Source: Oceanobacillus caeni
Lineage (GTDB): Bacteria > Bacillota > Bacilli > Bacillales > Amphibacillaceae
Length of the DNA stretch: 64,000 nucleotides
NCBI RefSeq assembly: GCF_019037185.1
Contig: NZ_JAHHXM010000002.1
Location: forward strand, 124,001 to 188,000
Direction of reading: 5' to 3'
Made by a program: the position numbers and the translations under genes. Below the pieces are notes generated by a model. That model had not been told where the DNA came from and ran no database searches. It saw only the letters and a list, made by a program, of their open reading frames with translations. Below, in pieces: positions 55,733-64,000 of this stretch (the first letter of the stretch is position 1; the number at the start of each line of letters is the position of its first letter).

Positions 55733-56560
55733 CTATTCTTTTTGGCAATTAGGACAAATATGCGTGCCACGTCCAGCAACTTTCGTTTTTAAAATTAGAT
55801 TTCCACATCGTTTACATTCTTTATTTTCCTGTCCATAAACAAACAACTCTTGTTGAAACATCCCCATTTCTCCCTGACCATTAACATAAGAACGGATTGT
55901 TGTTCCGCCCTGTTTAACCGCATCGGCTAACGTATGGATGGATTCATCACGAATTCGTTCTACTTCTTTTTTTGTTAAGTGACTTGCTTTTTTTGAAGGA
56001 TGTATTTTGGCACGGAATAATGTCTCATCAACATAGATATTTCCAAGACCTGTAACGACAGTTTGATCTAATAATACTGCCTTAATAGGGCGCTCTGTCC
56101 TTTTCAACTTCTGGTATAAATAGTCTAGCGTAAAACCTTCATCAAATGGTTCAGGTCCTAACTTTTTTAATGGTTCACTTTCGAACTCTTGGCCAATAGG
56201 ATAAACATGCATCGTACCGAATTTGCGAACATCATTATAACGAAGGTCTTCACCATTAGTAAATGTGAAAATAACATGAGTATGTTTCTCTATCGGTTCA
56301 GCTGAAGAAACAACTCCATACTTGCCTTCCATCCTTAAATGAGAAATTAGAACGACATCATTTAAATAGAATAATAAAAATTTCCCTCTTCTTCCCATTC
56401 TTTGAATCGTTTGCCCTTGCAACAATAATTTAAATCTCTCGACATCATCTGGGACTTTCACCATTTTTGGCCAGTATACTTCTACTTTATCTATTGTTTT
56501 ATTAGAGACTAGTGGTATAAGTGTTTTTCTTATCGTCTCTACTTCTGGTAATTCAGGCAT
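55733..56560 (-). CDS. mutM: Formamidopyrimidine-DNA glycosylase
   Basis: Excises 8-oxoguanine and related lesions, with AP-lyase activity. 275 residues; Pro2-Glu3 at the N-terminus (active nucleophile after Met removal), Lys60 in GRRGKFLLF, H2TH region with GLGNIYVDE and C-terminal zinc finger (CKRCGN...CPNC). 12 bases after polA. Confidence 0.97.
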   Translation of the reverse strand: MPELPEVETIRKTLIPLVSNKTIDKVEVYWPKMVKVPDDVERFKLLLQGQTIQRMGRRGKFLLFYLNDVVLISHLRMEGKYGVVSSAEPIEKHTHVIFTFTNGEDLRYNDVRKFGTMHVYPIGQEFESEPLKKLGPEPFDEGFTLDYLYQKLKRTERPIKAVLLDQTVVTGLGNIYVDETLFRAKIHPSKKASHLTKKEVERIRDESIHTLADAVKQGGTTIRSYVNGQGEMGMFQQELFVYGQENKECKRCGNLILKTKVAGRGTHICPNCQKE

Positions 56561-56572
56561 CGCTACTACTCC

Positions 56573-59212
56573 TTACTTTGCATCAAACCAACTATCCCCA
56601 AAAGCGTAATCCACTTTAAGAGGAACCCTTAATTCTACAGTACCTTCCATCATTTCCGGTACGATTACCTTTAACTTTTCCACTTCTTCCCTTGGAGCTT
56701 CGAGAATTAATTCATCGTGTACTTGTAGCAACATGCGTGCTTGCATTTTCTCTTCCTTCAATTTCGTATGCAAATCAATCATTGCTTTTTTAATAATATC
56801 TGCAGCACTTCCTTGAATAGGAGAATTCATTGCTGTCCGTTCAGCAAAACTTCTCACATTAAAATTTCTACTGTTTATTTCTGGTAGATATCTTCTGCGA
56901 TTCATAATTGTCGTTACATAACCATTTAATTTTGCTTCTTGAACAATTTCTTCCATGTAGTTTTGTACACCGGTATAAATATCAAAATAACGATCAATAA
57001 ATTGTTTTGCTTCTTTTCTAGAAATTTTTAGATTCTGTGATAATCCAAAATCACTTATTCCATAAACAATTCCAAAGTTTACTGCTTTTGCTTGCCTACG
57101 CATATTCGCAGTCACTTCGTCCGCTTCAACATGGAAAACATCCATAGCGGTTTGCGTATGAATATCTAGATTATTCTGGAATGCTTGAATTAGTTTTTCA
57201 TCCTTTGATATATGGGCCAAAACACGTAATTCAATTTGAGAATAATCCGCAGCAAACATGACCCAATCTTTTTCCGACGGCACAAATGCTTTACGGATCT
57301 TTCTACCTTCCTCTAATCGGATTGGAATATTTTGTAAGTTAGGATCAACAGAACTTAATCTGCCAGTTTGTGTCAACGCTTGATTAAAACGGGTATGAAC
57401 TTTATTTGTTTCTTTATTGATTACCTTTAATAATCCTTCAATATAAGTTGATTGGAGTTTGCCCAATTGTCTATAAAGCAATAATTTCGGGATGATTTCA
57501 TGCTCATCTACAAGTCGTTCCAGAACATCTGCAGCAGTAGAATATCCTGTTTTTGTTTTCTTAATAACGGGAAGCCCTAATTTCTCGAATAAAATCGGAC
57601 CTAGTTGTTTTGGAGAATTAAGGTTAAATGTTTCCCCCGCCAGTTCATGTACTTCTTTTTCTAGAGTATCTAGTCTTGCCTTTAAATCTTCGCCCATTTC
57701 TTTAATTTTGTTCGTATCAATTAGTACTCCCTGATGCTCCATTTCTCCTAAAATGAGTGCAATGGGCATTTCCAATTCATTTAATAAGGTAAATTGTTCA
57801 TTTTCTTTTAATTTCTCTTCCATTTTATCTTTTAAATGAAATAATGTATTTGCCTTCCGAACAATATGCTCAGCTAGTTTTTCCTGTTCAGGAACCTTCC
57901 ACTTTGCACCTTTTCCGTATACTTCTTCATCAAACAAGACATCCCTATATCCCATCCGGTTTGCAATGGCAGGTATATCATGGTTATTTTCTGAAGGGTT
58001 TAACAAGTAAGAAGCTAATAACATATCAAAACGAATCCCTTTAATATGAATTTCATTTCGTAATAAAGAAACTAATGTCTTTTTAGCGTCAAAAACTTGT
58101 TTTTCCTTTGTTTCATCTTCTGCCCATTTTTTAAACACATCTGAATGTAAAGCAACATCAACAGGTACAAAGAATTTTTTATTTTCATTTACAATACTAA
58201 ATCCTAAAATATCGTCAGAATGATAATTTTCTCCAGCCAATTCTACGATAAATGCATCCTGATTCGTAAATAGTTCCTCTTTTACTTCATCAACTATCGT
58301 AAATTCAATCTCTTTTAATTCTGTTGGTGCATCACTATCTATTGAATCTGCAGATACTTTATCTAAAAGCGATAAAAATCCCAATTCTTTAAACTTTGTA
58401 CTTACCTCATGTTCCGAATAACCTTCATATACAATATCGTCTATTTTTATTTCTATAGGAGAGTCCCGATTAATAGTCACTAAATCTTTACTCATAAAAG
58501 CATCATCTTTATGAGTAGCCAATTTTTCTTTTAGTTTCTTTCCACTAACATCATCGATATGTTCGTAAACTTCCTCTAAAGTTGGGTATTGCTTAAGTAG
58601 TTTAGTAGCTGTTTTTTGTCCTACTCCGGGTACCCCTGGAATATTATCCGAACTATCCCCCATTAAGGCTTTCAAATCAATAATTTGTTCGGGAGTAATC
58701 TCCATTTTTTCCATTAAAAACTCTGGGGTATATTGATCCACTTCGCTTATCCCTTTTTTTGTAACACTTACGGTAACTTTATCAGATACGAGTTGCAACA
58801 TATCCTTGTCACCCGATATGACTGTTACATCGTAACCCTTTTCCTTTCCTTGTAAAGAAAGTGTTCCAATGATATCATCGGCCTCATATTGCTCCAATTG
58901 GTAATGCTTAATCTGAAAGGCATCAAGCAATTCTTTCAAAACCGGAAACTGTTCGGAAAGTTCTGGCGGAGTTTTTTGACGCCCTCCTTTGTATTCTTTA
59001 TACGTTTCATGCCTAAAGGTAGTCTTTCCGGCATCAAAAGCTACTAATAGATGGGTGGGTTTTTCTTCTTGTAATATCCTTAATAACATCGTTGTAAATC
59101 CATAAACGGCATTTGTATAAACCCCTTTATCATTATTCAATAATGGAAGCGCAAAGAATGCACGGTAGATGATACTATTTCCATCAATCAAGACTAGTTT
59201 TTTTGTTGTCAT
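56573..59212 (-). CDS. polA: DNA polymerase I
   Basis: Repair and Okazaki-fragment polymerase. 879 residues from ATG at 59212 (MTTKKLVLIDGNS), where TTGGAGG is nine bases ahead; an open frame upstream lacks a site. N-terminal 5'-nuclease (1-290), a 3'-5' exonuclease-like domain that lacks the metal-binding acidic residues, as in Bacillus, and the polymerase with motif A DYSQIELRVLAHIS, O-helix RRQAKAVNFGIVYG and motif C LQVHDELILE. Followed by mutM and coaE. Confidence 0.97.
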   Translation of the reverse strand: MTTKKLVLIDGNSIIYRAFFALPLLNNDKGVYTNAVYGFTTMLLRILQEEKPTHLLVAFDAGKTTFRHETYKEYKGGRQKTPPELSEQFPVLKELLDAFQIKHYQLEQYEADDIIGTLSLQGKEKGYDVTVISGDKDMLQLVSDKVTVSVTKKGISEVDQYTPEFLMEKMEITPEQIIDLKALMGDSSDNIPGVPGVGQKTATKLLKQYPTLEEVYEHIDDVSGKKLKEKLATHKDDAFMSKDLVTINRDSPIEIKIDDIVYEGYSEHEVSTKFKELGFLSLLDKVSADSIDSDAPTELKEIEFTIVDEVKEELFTNQDAFIVELAGENYHSDDILGFSIVNENKKFFVPVDVALHSDVFKKWAEDETKEKQVFDAKKTLVSLLRNEIHIKGIRFDMLLASYLLNPSENNHDIPAIANRMGYRDVLFDEEVYGKGAKWKVPEQEKLAEHIVRKANTLFHLKDKMEEKLKENEQFTLLNELEMPIALILGEMEHQGVLIDTNKIKEMGEDLKARLDTLEKEVHELAGETFNLNSPKQLGPILFEKLGLPVIKKTKTGYSTAADVLERLVDEHEIIPKLLLYRQLGKLQSTYIEGLLKVINKETNKVHTRFNQALTQTGRLSSVDPNLQNIPIRLEEGRKIRKAFVPSEKDWVMFAADYSQIELRVLAHISKDEKLIQAFQNNLDIHTQTAMDVFHVEADEVTANMRRQAKAVNFGIVYGISDFGLSQNLKISRKEAKQFIDRYFDIYTGVQNYMEEIVQEAKLNGYVTTIMNRRRYLPEINSRNFNVRSFAERTAMNSPIQGSAADIIKKAMIDLHTKLKEEKMQARMLLQVHDELILEAPREEVEKLKVIVPEMMEGTVELRVPLKVDYAFGDSWFDAK

Positions 59213-59304
59213 GTATAATCCTCCAATTATCATTACACTTAAAATGCGTGTGAACAATCGCTTAAAGCTTATTTTATCATTTAATCTGAAGGAAATAAAA
59301 ACAA

Positions 59305-59330
59305 ACACCTACTTTGTGTCAGTAGATGTT
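59305..59330 (-). terminator. phoR terminator overlapping its stop codon
   Basis: ACATCTACT / AGTAGGTGT stem (one wobble) with a 7-base loop, followed on the minus strand by TTGTTTTTATT. Confidence 0.65.
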
Positions 59331-60696
59331 ATTTCCTAGGTAGATAAATATGGATATGTGTACCTTTATTGATTTCACTATCTATTTCAATTTTACCATC
59401 ATGGACATCTACAATGTGTTTAACAATTGCAAGCCCTAATCCTGTCCCACCGGTGTTCCTACTTCGCGCTTTGTCCACTCGATAGAATCGTTCAAAGATA
59501 CGCGGTAAAACAGCCTTATCAATTCCCATACCAGTATCTGAAACATGGATGTGTACGTATTCTTCGGTTGAATTGATCGCTAGAGAGACTTTACCTTGTT
59601 CTTGTGTATAATGAATGGCATTATCTAATAAATTAATAATAATTTGTTTAATTTTTTCCTTATCTGCTTTAAACTTTAATTTTTCATCCACAGAAAAAGC
59701 AATGCTTATCTTTTTCTTCCTTGCCTTCATTTGATAAGCCGGAATGATGTCTTTTAATAACCCTTCCACATCAATTTCATTTACAATGAGCTGAAAATTC
59801 TCCTGCTCTAAGCGAGACAAGGTAAGCAAATCTTCAATAAGCAGTTGCATTCGATCACTTTCGTTATATATAATGGTTAAAAATTCTTTCGCAACTTCTT
59901 TATTTTTTAAATCATCTTCTAATAATGTTTCAGCAAAACCGCGTATAGAAGTAATTGGGGTTCTTAATTCATGAGAAACATTAGCAACAAAGTCTTTTCG
60001 CATTAATTCTAACTTTTTCAATTCTGTTATATCATGAATGACAAGAACAGCACCCTTTAGTCGGTTTTTTTCGTTAAAAATTGGAACTCCAATGATTTGG
60101 TAATATACTTTTTCTGTTCCTTCATAATGCGTAAATTCATTTTTAACATTTTCTTCATATAAAAAGGCATTTTGAATCGTTTTATGAAACACTTCTTCTT
60201 CCAGCACTTCATAATAAAGATAACCTTTATATTCTTTCATAGTTTTACCGTAAATCGTTAAAAATTTCCTGTTCACTAAATGAATATAGCCTTTTTCATC
60301 AATTAATACTAATCCATTTTCTGTATTTTCTATAATGGTAGTTAATTGTTCCCGTTGCATTTTTTCTTGGATAGAATATTCATTCATATTTCTTGCTAAA
60401 GAATTTATTTCTTTGCTTATTGTTCCAATAATATTGTTCCCTGAAAAGTGAAACCTTACCCGATAGTTCCCTTGATTTATTTCAGAGAGAATAGTAATTG
60501 CTTTACTCAACGGCTTCATATGATTAACGTTAAAAAATTGCAGAAATAATGTTAATATACAAAAGTTAATAATTAATATAGCAATAAGTATAATTACATT
60601 ATCTACAATAGGAAATAAAAGCAATCCATTAATCACGGAAAGGACAAAAATGATAAGCATATAATATGAAAGTGGTTTTTTAATAAGACTTTTCAT
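59329..60696 (-). CDS. phoR: PhoR-like histidine kinase with a minimal external loop
   Basis: Sensor kinase partner of PhoP. 455 residues: two membrane helices (about 11-29 and 34-54) joined by only a few residues, HAMP (55-108), PAS (115-222), HisKA with His242 in FVANVSHELRTP, and HATPase (N-box NLLDNAIHY, DTGMGIDK, GGTGLGLAIVKH). B. subtilis PhoR is about 579 residues because of an extracytoplasmic domain that is missing here. Overlaps phoP by four bases. Confidence 0.93.
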   Translation of the reverse strand: MKSLIKKPLSYYMLIIFVLSVINGLLLFPIVDNVIILIAILIINFCILTLFLQFFNVNHMKPLSKAITILSEINQGNYRVRFHFSGNNIIGTISKEINSLARNMNEYSIQEKMQREQLTTIIENTENGLVLIDEKGYIHLVNRKFLTIYGKTMKEYKGYLYYEVLEEEVFHKTIQNAFLYEENVKNEFTHYEGTEKVYYQIIGVPIFNEKNRLKGAVLVIHDITELKKLELMRKDFVANVSHELRTPITSIRGFAETLLEDDLKNKEVAKEFLTIIYNESDRMQLLIEDLLTLSRLEQENFQLIVNEIDVEGLLKDIIPAYQMKARKKKISIAFSVDEKLKFKADKEKIKQIIINLLDNAIHYTQEQGKVSLAINSTEEYVHIHVSDTGMGIDKAVLPRIFERFYRVDKARSRNTGGTGLGLAIVKHIVDVHDGKIEIDSEINKGTHIHIYLPRK

Positions 60697-61391
60697 ACCC
60701 TTGGTTCCTCCAGCTTATAACCAAGACCACGTACCGTCTTAATATAAACTGGCTTTTTTGAATTTGGTTCGATTTTCTCACGTAAATGGCTTATATGCAC
60801 ATCAACAATTCGCGTATCGCCAACAAAATCATAATCCCAAACACCGCTTAATAACTGATCCCTTGAAATGACCTTTCCTTTATTAGTTGCTAGAAAATAT
60901 AGGAGTTCAAATTCCTTTCTTGTAAAGGTAATACTATTTGAATTTATTTCCGCTTCATATCTTTCCGGGTATATAATTAACTCACCTATGCGGATGGTAG
61001 AAAATTGCGAGGCTGGAGTCATATTTGATCTACGCAAAATTGCTTTAATACGTGCAATAACTTCTTTCGGGCTAAAAGGCTTCGTTAAATAGTCATCAGC
61101 TCCTAGCTCTAAACCAAGTATTTTATCAAATTCATCATCTTTAGCTGTTAACATGAGGATTGGTGTATCGTTTTTATTACTGCGCAAATATTTACAAACT
61201 TCCATCCCATCTATTTCAGGGAGCATTAAATCTAAAACTACCAAATTATAATCATTATTTTGTTCAATTTTTTGAATAGCTTCTTTTCCATCAAATGCAG
61301 TATCGGTTATATAGCCAGCTTTCTCTAAATTATAATTTAATAATGTTACAATGGACTTTTCGTCATCTACAATTAGAATTTTTTGCGCCAC
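60693..61391 (-). CDS. phoP: Phosphate response regulator PhoP
   Basis: OmpR-family regulator. 232 residues: receiver domain (1-120) with acidic DD at 9-10, phospho-acceptor Asp54 in VVLDLMLPE and Lys in LTKPF; winged-helix domain (about 130-230) with RKEFELLYFLATNKGKV and VDVHISHLREKIE. phoR follows with an ATGA overlap. Upstream gap holds two decayed repeats. Confidence 0.95.
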   Translation of the reverse strand: MAQKILIVDDEKSIVTLLNYNLEKAGYITDTAFDGKEAIQKIEQNNDYNLVVLDLMLPEIDGMEVCKYLRSNKNDTPILMLTAKDDEFDKILGLELGADDYLTKPFSPKEVIARIKAILRRSNMTPASQFSTIRIGELIIYPERYEAEINSNSITFTRKEFELLYFLATNKGKVISRDQLLSGVWDYDFVGDTRIVDVHISHLREKIEPNSKKPVYIKTVRGLGYKLEEPRV

Positions 61392-61498
61392 CTAAATACC
61401 CCCTATAGAAGTAAAGTTTTCTTTAATTCTAATATTACCATTGAATGATAGCAAACAGGGAAAAGTTAGGTGAATTTTACACTTTCTTTACATTATGG

Positions 61499-61576
61499 AG
61501 ATCAACTGCTCCGTAAGTGCGACTAACCATCAGTGGTGGATGAAGTTCCCCCATTGATGGCAGTTTTCTTTATTAG
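61499..61576 (-). repeat. HEARO/omega-RNA-like element, copy F (3' truncated)
   Basis: Minus strand AATAAAGAAAACTGCC, hairpin CCATCAATGG / CCACTGATGG, core TAGTCGCACTTACGG with a short deletion, then CAGTTGATCTCC at which similarity stops. Lies between phoP and mdh. Confidence 0.6.
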
Positions 61577-61578
61577 AT

Positions 61579-61676
61579 AACTTGGCATCCTCTATTAGTT
61601 CGGGGGTATGCCTTAGTTGTAAATATGTAGAGGCGAATAATTGGAGCGCCAGATGGGAAAGAATTTATACTTTCCC
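61579..61676 (+). repeat. AGAAAACTTGG-family repeat, best copy
   Basis: ACTTGGCATCC, GGGTATGCCTTAGTTGTAAATATG and the hairpin AGATGGGAAAG / CTTTCCCATCT (61653-61682). The hairpin arm sequences correspond to GGAAAG...CTTTCC fragments in the other decayed copies. Confidence 0.5.
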
Positions 61677-61680
61677 ATCT

Positions 61681-61714
61681 GCAAAAAAACTTCTACTTAT
61701 ATATAAGTAGAAGT
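61681..61714 (-). terminator. mdh terminator
   Basis: AACTTCTACTTATA / TATAAGTAGAAGTT perfect stem with AAAAAAA on the plus side, 12 bases after mdh. Confidence 0.85.
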
Positions 61715-61725
61715 TCATTTATCTC

Positions 61726-62664
61726 TTATTCTAAAACGTTAAGTACTTTCTTTACTGATTCGGCTGATTTATCCAGTGCAGCTTTCTCTTCTTCGGTTAG
61801 ATCTAACTCGATAATTTCTTCAATACCATTTCCACCTAATATAGTTGGAACACCTAAATAAATATTCTGGTAGCCATATTCTCCCTCTAAGTAAGCAATA
61901 GATGGAAGAATTCGTCGTTGATCCTTTAGTATAGCCTCTGCCATAACCGTTAAAGATGCTGCTGGAGCATAATAGGCGCTTCCATTTCCAAGTAAATTAA
62001 CAATCTCCCCTCCACCAGTTCGAGTACGCTGAACAATCGCTTCAAGGCGCTCTTTGGAAATTAATTTCTCTAAAGGAATGCCACCTGCATAGGAATAACG
62101 GATGAGTGGGACCATATCGTCACCATGTCCTCCAAGAACAAAGCCAGTTACGTCTTTTACCGATACATTCAGTTCTTCCGCAACAAACGACCTAAACCTT
62201 GCTGTATCCAAAACACCAGATTGACCAATAACACGTTCTTTAGGAAATCCAGATTCCTTATAAACTGTATAAGTCATTGCATCAACAGGATTCGTTAAAA
62301 CAACAATTGTTGTTTCTGGAGAATGCTTGACGATTTCTTGTGTAACATTTTTCATAATCTTAGCATTAGTATTTACTAAGTCATCACGGCTCATACCTGG
62401 CTTACGTGCAATACCTGCAGTAATAATGACAAGATCGGAATCTTTAGTATCCGCATAATCAGCTGTACCTATTACCCTTGCATCAAACCCCTGTACTGGA
62501 GCTGCTTCAGCCATATCTAGCGCTTTACCTTTAGTAGGGTTTTCCATATTTGGAATATCTACTAATACAACATCTCCCAATTCTTTTTGTGCAATCATTA
62601 GAGCGGTAGTTGCCCCGGTAAATCCAGAACCGATAACAGAAATTTTATTACGTTTTAATCCCAT
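61726..62664 (-). CDS. mdh: Malate dehydrogenase
   Basis: Oxidises malate to oxaloacetate in the TCA cycle. 312 residues, LDH-like class: NAD loop GSGFTGATT (12-20), substrate-binding Arg in [23 protein letters not shown], and catalytic His in [11 protein letters not shown]. Between icd and phoP as in Bacillus; 113 bases after icd. Confidence 0.97.
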   Translation of the reverse strand: MGLKRNKISVIGSGFTGATTALMIAQKELGDVVLVDIPNMENPTKGKALDMAEAAPVQGFDARVIGTADYADTKDSDLVIITAGIARKPGMSRDDLVNTNAKIMKNVTQEIVKHSPETTIVVLTNPVDAMTYTVYKESGFPKERVIGQSGVLDTARFRSFVAEELNVSVKDVTGFVLGGHGDDMVPLIRYSYAGGIPLEKLISKERLEAIVQRTRTGGGEIVNLLGNGSAYYAPAASLTVMAEAILKDQRRILPSIAYLEGEYGYQNIYLGVPTILGGNGIEEIIELDLTEEEKAALDKSAESVKKVLNVLE

Positions 62665-62727
62665 AAAAGATTAACCCCTTTTTGTTTTGATTGAAAATTC
62701 CAGTTGGTTTCCTTCCATATAGAAAGG

Positions 62728-62762
62728 ATGGGTTCACCACAAAACTCGTGGTGATACCCATT
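62728..62762 (-). terminator. Hairpin between icd and mdh
   Basis: ATGGGTTCACCAC / GTGGTGATACCCAT with one bulge, just after the icd stop codon. The U-run beyond it is weak (CCTTTCT), so it may only lower transcription into mdh or protect the icd 3' end. Confidence 0.5.
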
Positions 62763-62777
62763 ATTTTTCAGGATTCA

Positions 62778-64000
62778 TTATCCTAAATTTTTAATTAGCT
62801 CATCAGCGAATTCAGAACATTTAACTTCTGTAGCATTATCCATAAGACGTGCAAAATCATAAGTAACAACTTTTGATGCAATTGTCTTGTCCATAGAATT
62901 CATAATTAATTGTGATGCCTCTCTCCATCCTAAGTGATCTAGCATTAAGCACGCAGATAAGATAACTGATGATGGGTTTACTTTATCAAGTCCAGCATAT
63001 TTAGGTGCTGTACCATGAGTAGCTTCGAAAATAGCGTGTCCAGTGTCATAGTTTATATTAGCTCCAGGAGCAATACCAATTCCACCTACCTGAGCAGCTA
63101 AAGCATCAGAAATATAGTCACCATTTAAATTCATGGTTGCTACTACATCAAACTCTTTTGGACGAGTTAGAATTTGTTGTAAGAAAATATCTGCTATAGC
63201 ATCTTTAACCAGGATTTTACCTTGAGCTAATGCTTCATCTTGTGCTTTATTAGCAGCATCTTTTCCATCTTTTTCAACAATTCGATCGTACTCGGACCAT
63301 GTAAATACTTTATCACCGAACTCTTCTTCAGCAACTTCATAACCCCATTGCTTAAATGCACCTTCTGTAAATTTCATGATGTTACCTTTATGTACTAATG
63401 TAACACTCTTACGATTTTCATCTAAAGCATATTGGATTGCAGAACGAACTAGACGTTTTGTCCCTTCTTCAGAAACAGGTTTAATACCAATTCCAGATGT
63501 TTCTGGGAAACGGATTTTATGTACACCCATCTCATTTTGTAAAAATTCGATTACCTTTTTAACCTCGTCTGTACCTTTTTGCCATTCAATACCAGCATAA
63601 ATATCTTCTGTATTTTCACGGAAAATTGCCATATCTACATCTTCAGGACGTTTAACTGGAGAAGGTACCCCTTCAAAGTAACGAACTGGGCGAAGACATG
63701 TAAATAAATCAAGTTCTTGTCTAAGCGCAACGTTTAATGAACGAATTCCCCCACCGATTGGAGTAGTTAAAGGTCCTTTAATTGCAATTTTATACTCATT
63801 AATTTTATCTAACGTATCTTGTGGGAGCCATTCACCAAATTTATTATAAGCCTTTTCACCAGCATACACTTCTAGCCAATCGATTTTTTTAGAGCCATCA
63901 TATGCTTTTTCAACTGCTGCTTCAATTACTTTTTTCGCAGCTGCCCAAATATCCGGACCCGTTCCATCCCCTTCAATGAACGGAATAATAGGATTATTCG
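62778..64000 (-). CDS. icd: Isocitrate dehydrogenase (NADP), 5' end outside window
   Basis: Converts isocitrate to 2-oxoglutarate. The frame continues to the right edge, where it reads [18 protein letters not shown]; about 407 codons are visible of roughly 423. Signature segments: [51 protein letters not shown] and [12 protein letters not shown]. Ends in KNLG. citZ is expected upstream, outside the window. Confidence 0.97.
   Translation of the reverse strand, partial: NNPIIPFIEGDGTGPDIWAAAKKVIEAAVEKAYDGSKKIDWLEVYAGEKAYNKFGEWLPQDTLDKINEYKIAIKGPLTTPIGGGIRSLNVALRQELDLFTCLRPVRYFEGVPSPVKRPEDVDMAIFRENTEDIYAGIEWQKGTDEVKKVIEFLQNEMGVHKIRFPETSGIGIKPVSEEGTKRLVRSAIQYALDENRKSVTLVHKGNIMKFTEGAFKQWGYEVAEEEFGDKVFTWSEYDRIVEKDGKDAANKAQDEALAQGKILVKDAIADIFLQQILTRPKEFDVVATMNLNGDYISDALAAQVGGIGIAPGANINYDTGHAIFEATHGTAPKYAGLDKVNPSSVILSACLMLDHLGWREASQLIMNSMDKTIASKVVTYDFARLMDNATEVKCSEFADELIKNLG

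Overview
The window is a chromosomal segment of a low-GC, spore-forming member of the Bacillaceae. Gene order is close to the Bacillus subtilis lon-clpX / sdh / etf / phe / infC / thrS / polA / phoPR / mdh-icd region. Spore genes (gerM, gerE, sspI, cwlJ) together with T-boxes, an L20 leader and CcpN- and FadR-type operators point to a Bacillus relative. Several intergenic repeat families suggest an Oceanobacillus- or Virgibacillus-like genome, but the species cannot be fixed from this sequence alone. Nearly all genes lie on the minus strand. The few plus-strand genes are a membrane protein at 1198, gerE, yslB, rnhC, sspI, a lytic transglycosylase, cwlJ and ysdB.

Layout in plus-strand coordinates. 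1-8 kb: hemA (cut by the window start), a small membrane protein, engB, lonA, clpX and tig (protein quality control). 8-14 kb: a TPR protein, tRNA-Arg and tRNA-Gly, then racE-gerM-rph-rdgB-ysnB. 14-21 kb: gerE, sdhCAB, yslB, uvrC, trxA. 21-27 kb: the fatty-acid degradation genes lcfA, fadR, fadB, etfB, etfA with a perfect FadR operator, a predicted 26-residue membrane peptide and a DUF350 protein. 27-33 kb: mutS2, polX, cvpA, zapA, rnhC. 33-41 kb: a LysM-3D wall protein, pheST with a T-box, an rRNA methyltransferase, sspI, a lytic transglycosylase, cwlJ. 41-49 kb: an M42 peptidase, a dimeric dUTPase, ysdB, a VTT membrane protein, ysdA, infC-rpmI-rplT with an L20 leader, thrS with a T-box. 49-64 kb: ytxC, dnaI, dnaB, nrdR, an unknown protein, speD, gapB (two facing CcpN sites), coaE, mutM, polA, phoP-phoR, mdh and icd (cut by the window end).

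The coding content is ordinary core genome. The unusual content is between genes. There are six full or partial copies of a structured element of about 150 bp whose conserved core resembles the HEARO/omega RNA of IscB transposons, although no IscB gene is present. One copy carries three tandem 52-bp units inside the RNA-like fold. A second family of about 205 bp occurs three times with near-constant length and one apparent covarying base pair. A 129-bp element with terminal inverted repeats and a degenerate AGAAAACTTGG family are also present. Several B. subtilis neighbours (lonB, lysC, ysmB, ytaF) are missing, and repeats occupy two or more of those gaps.
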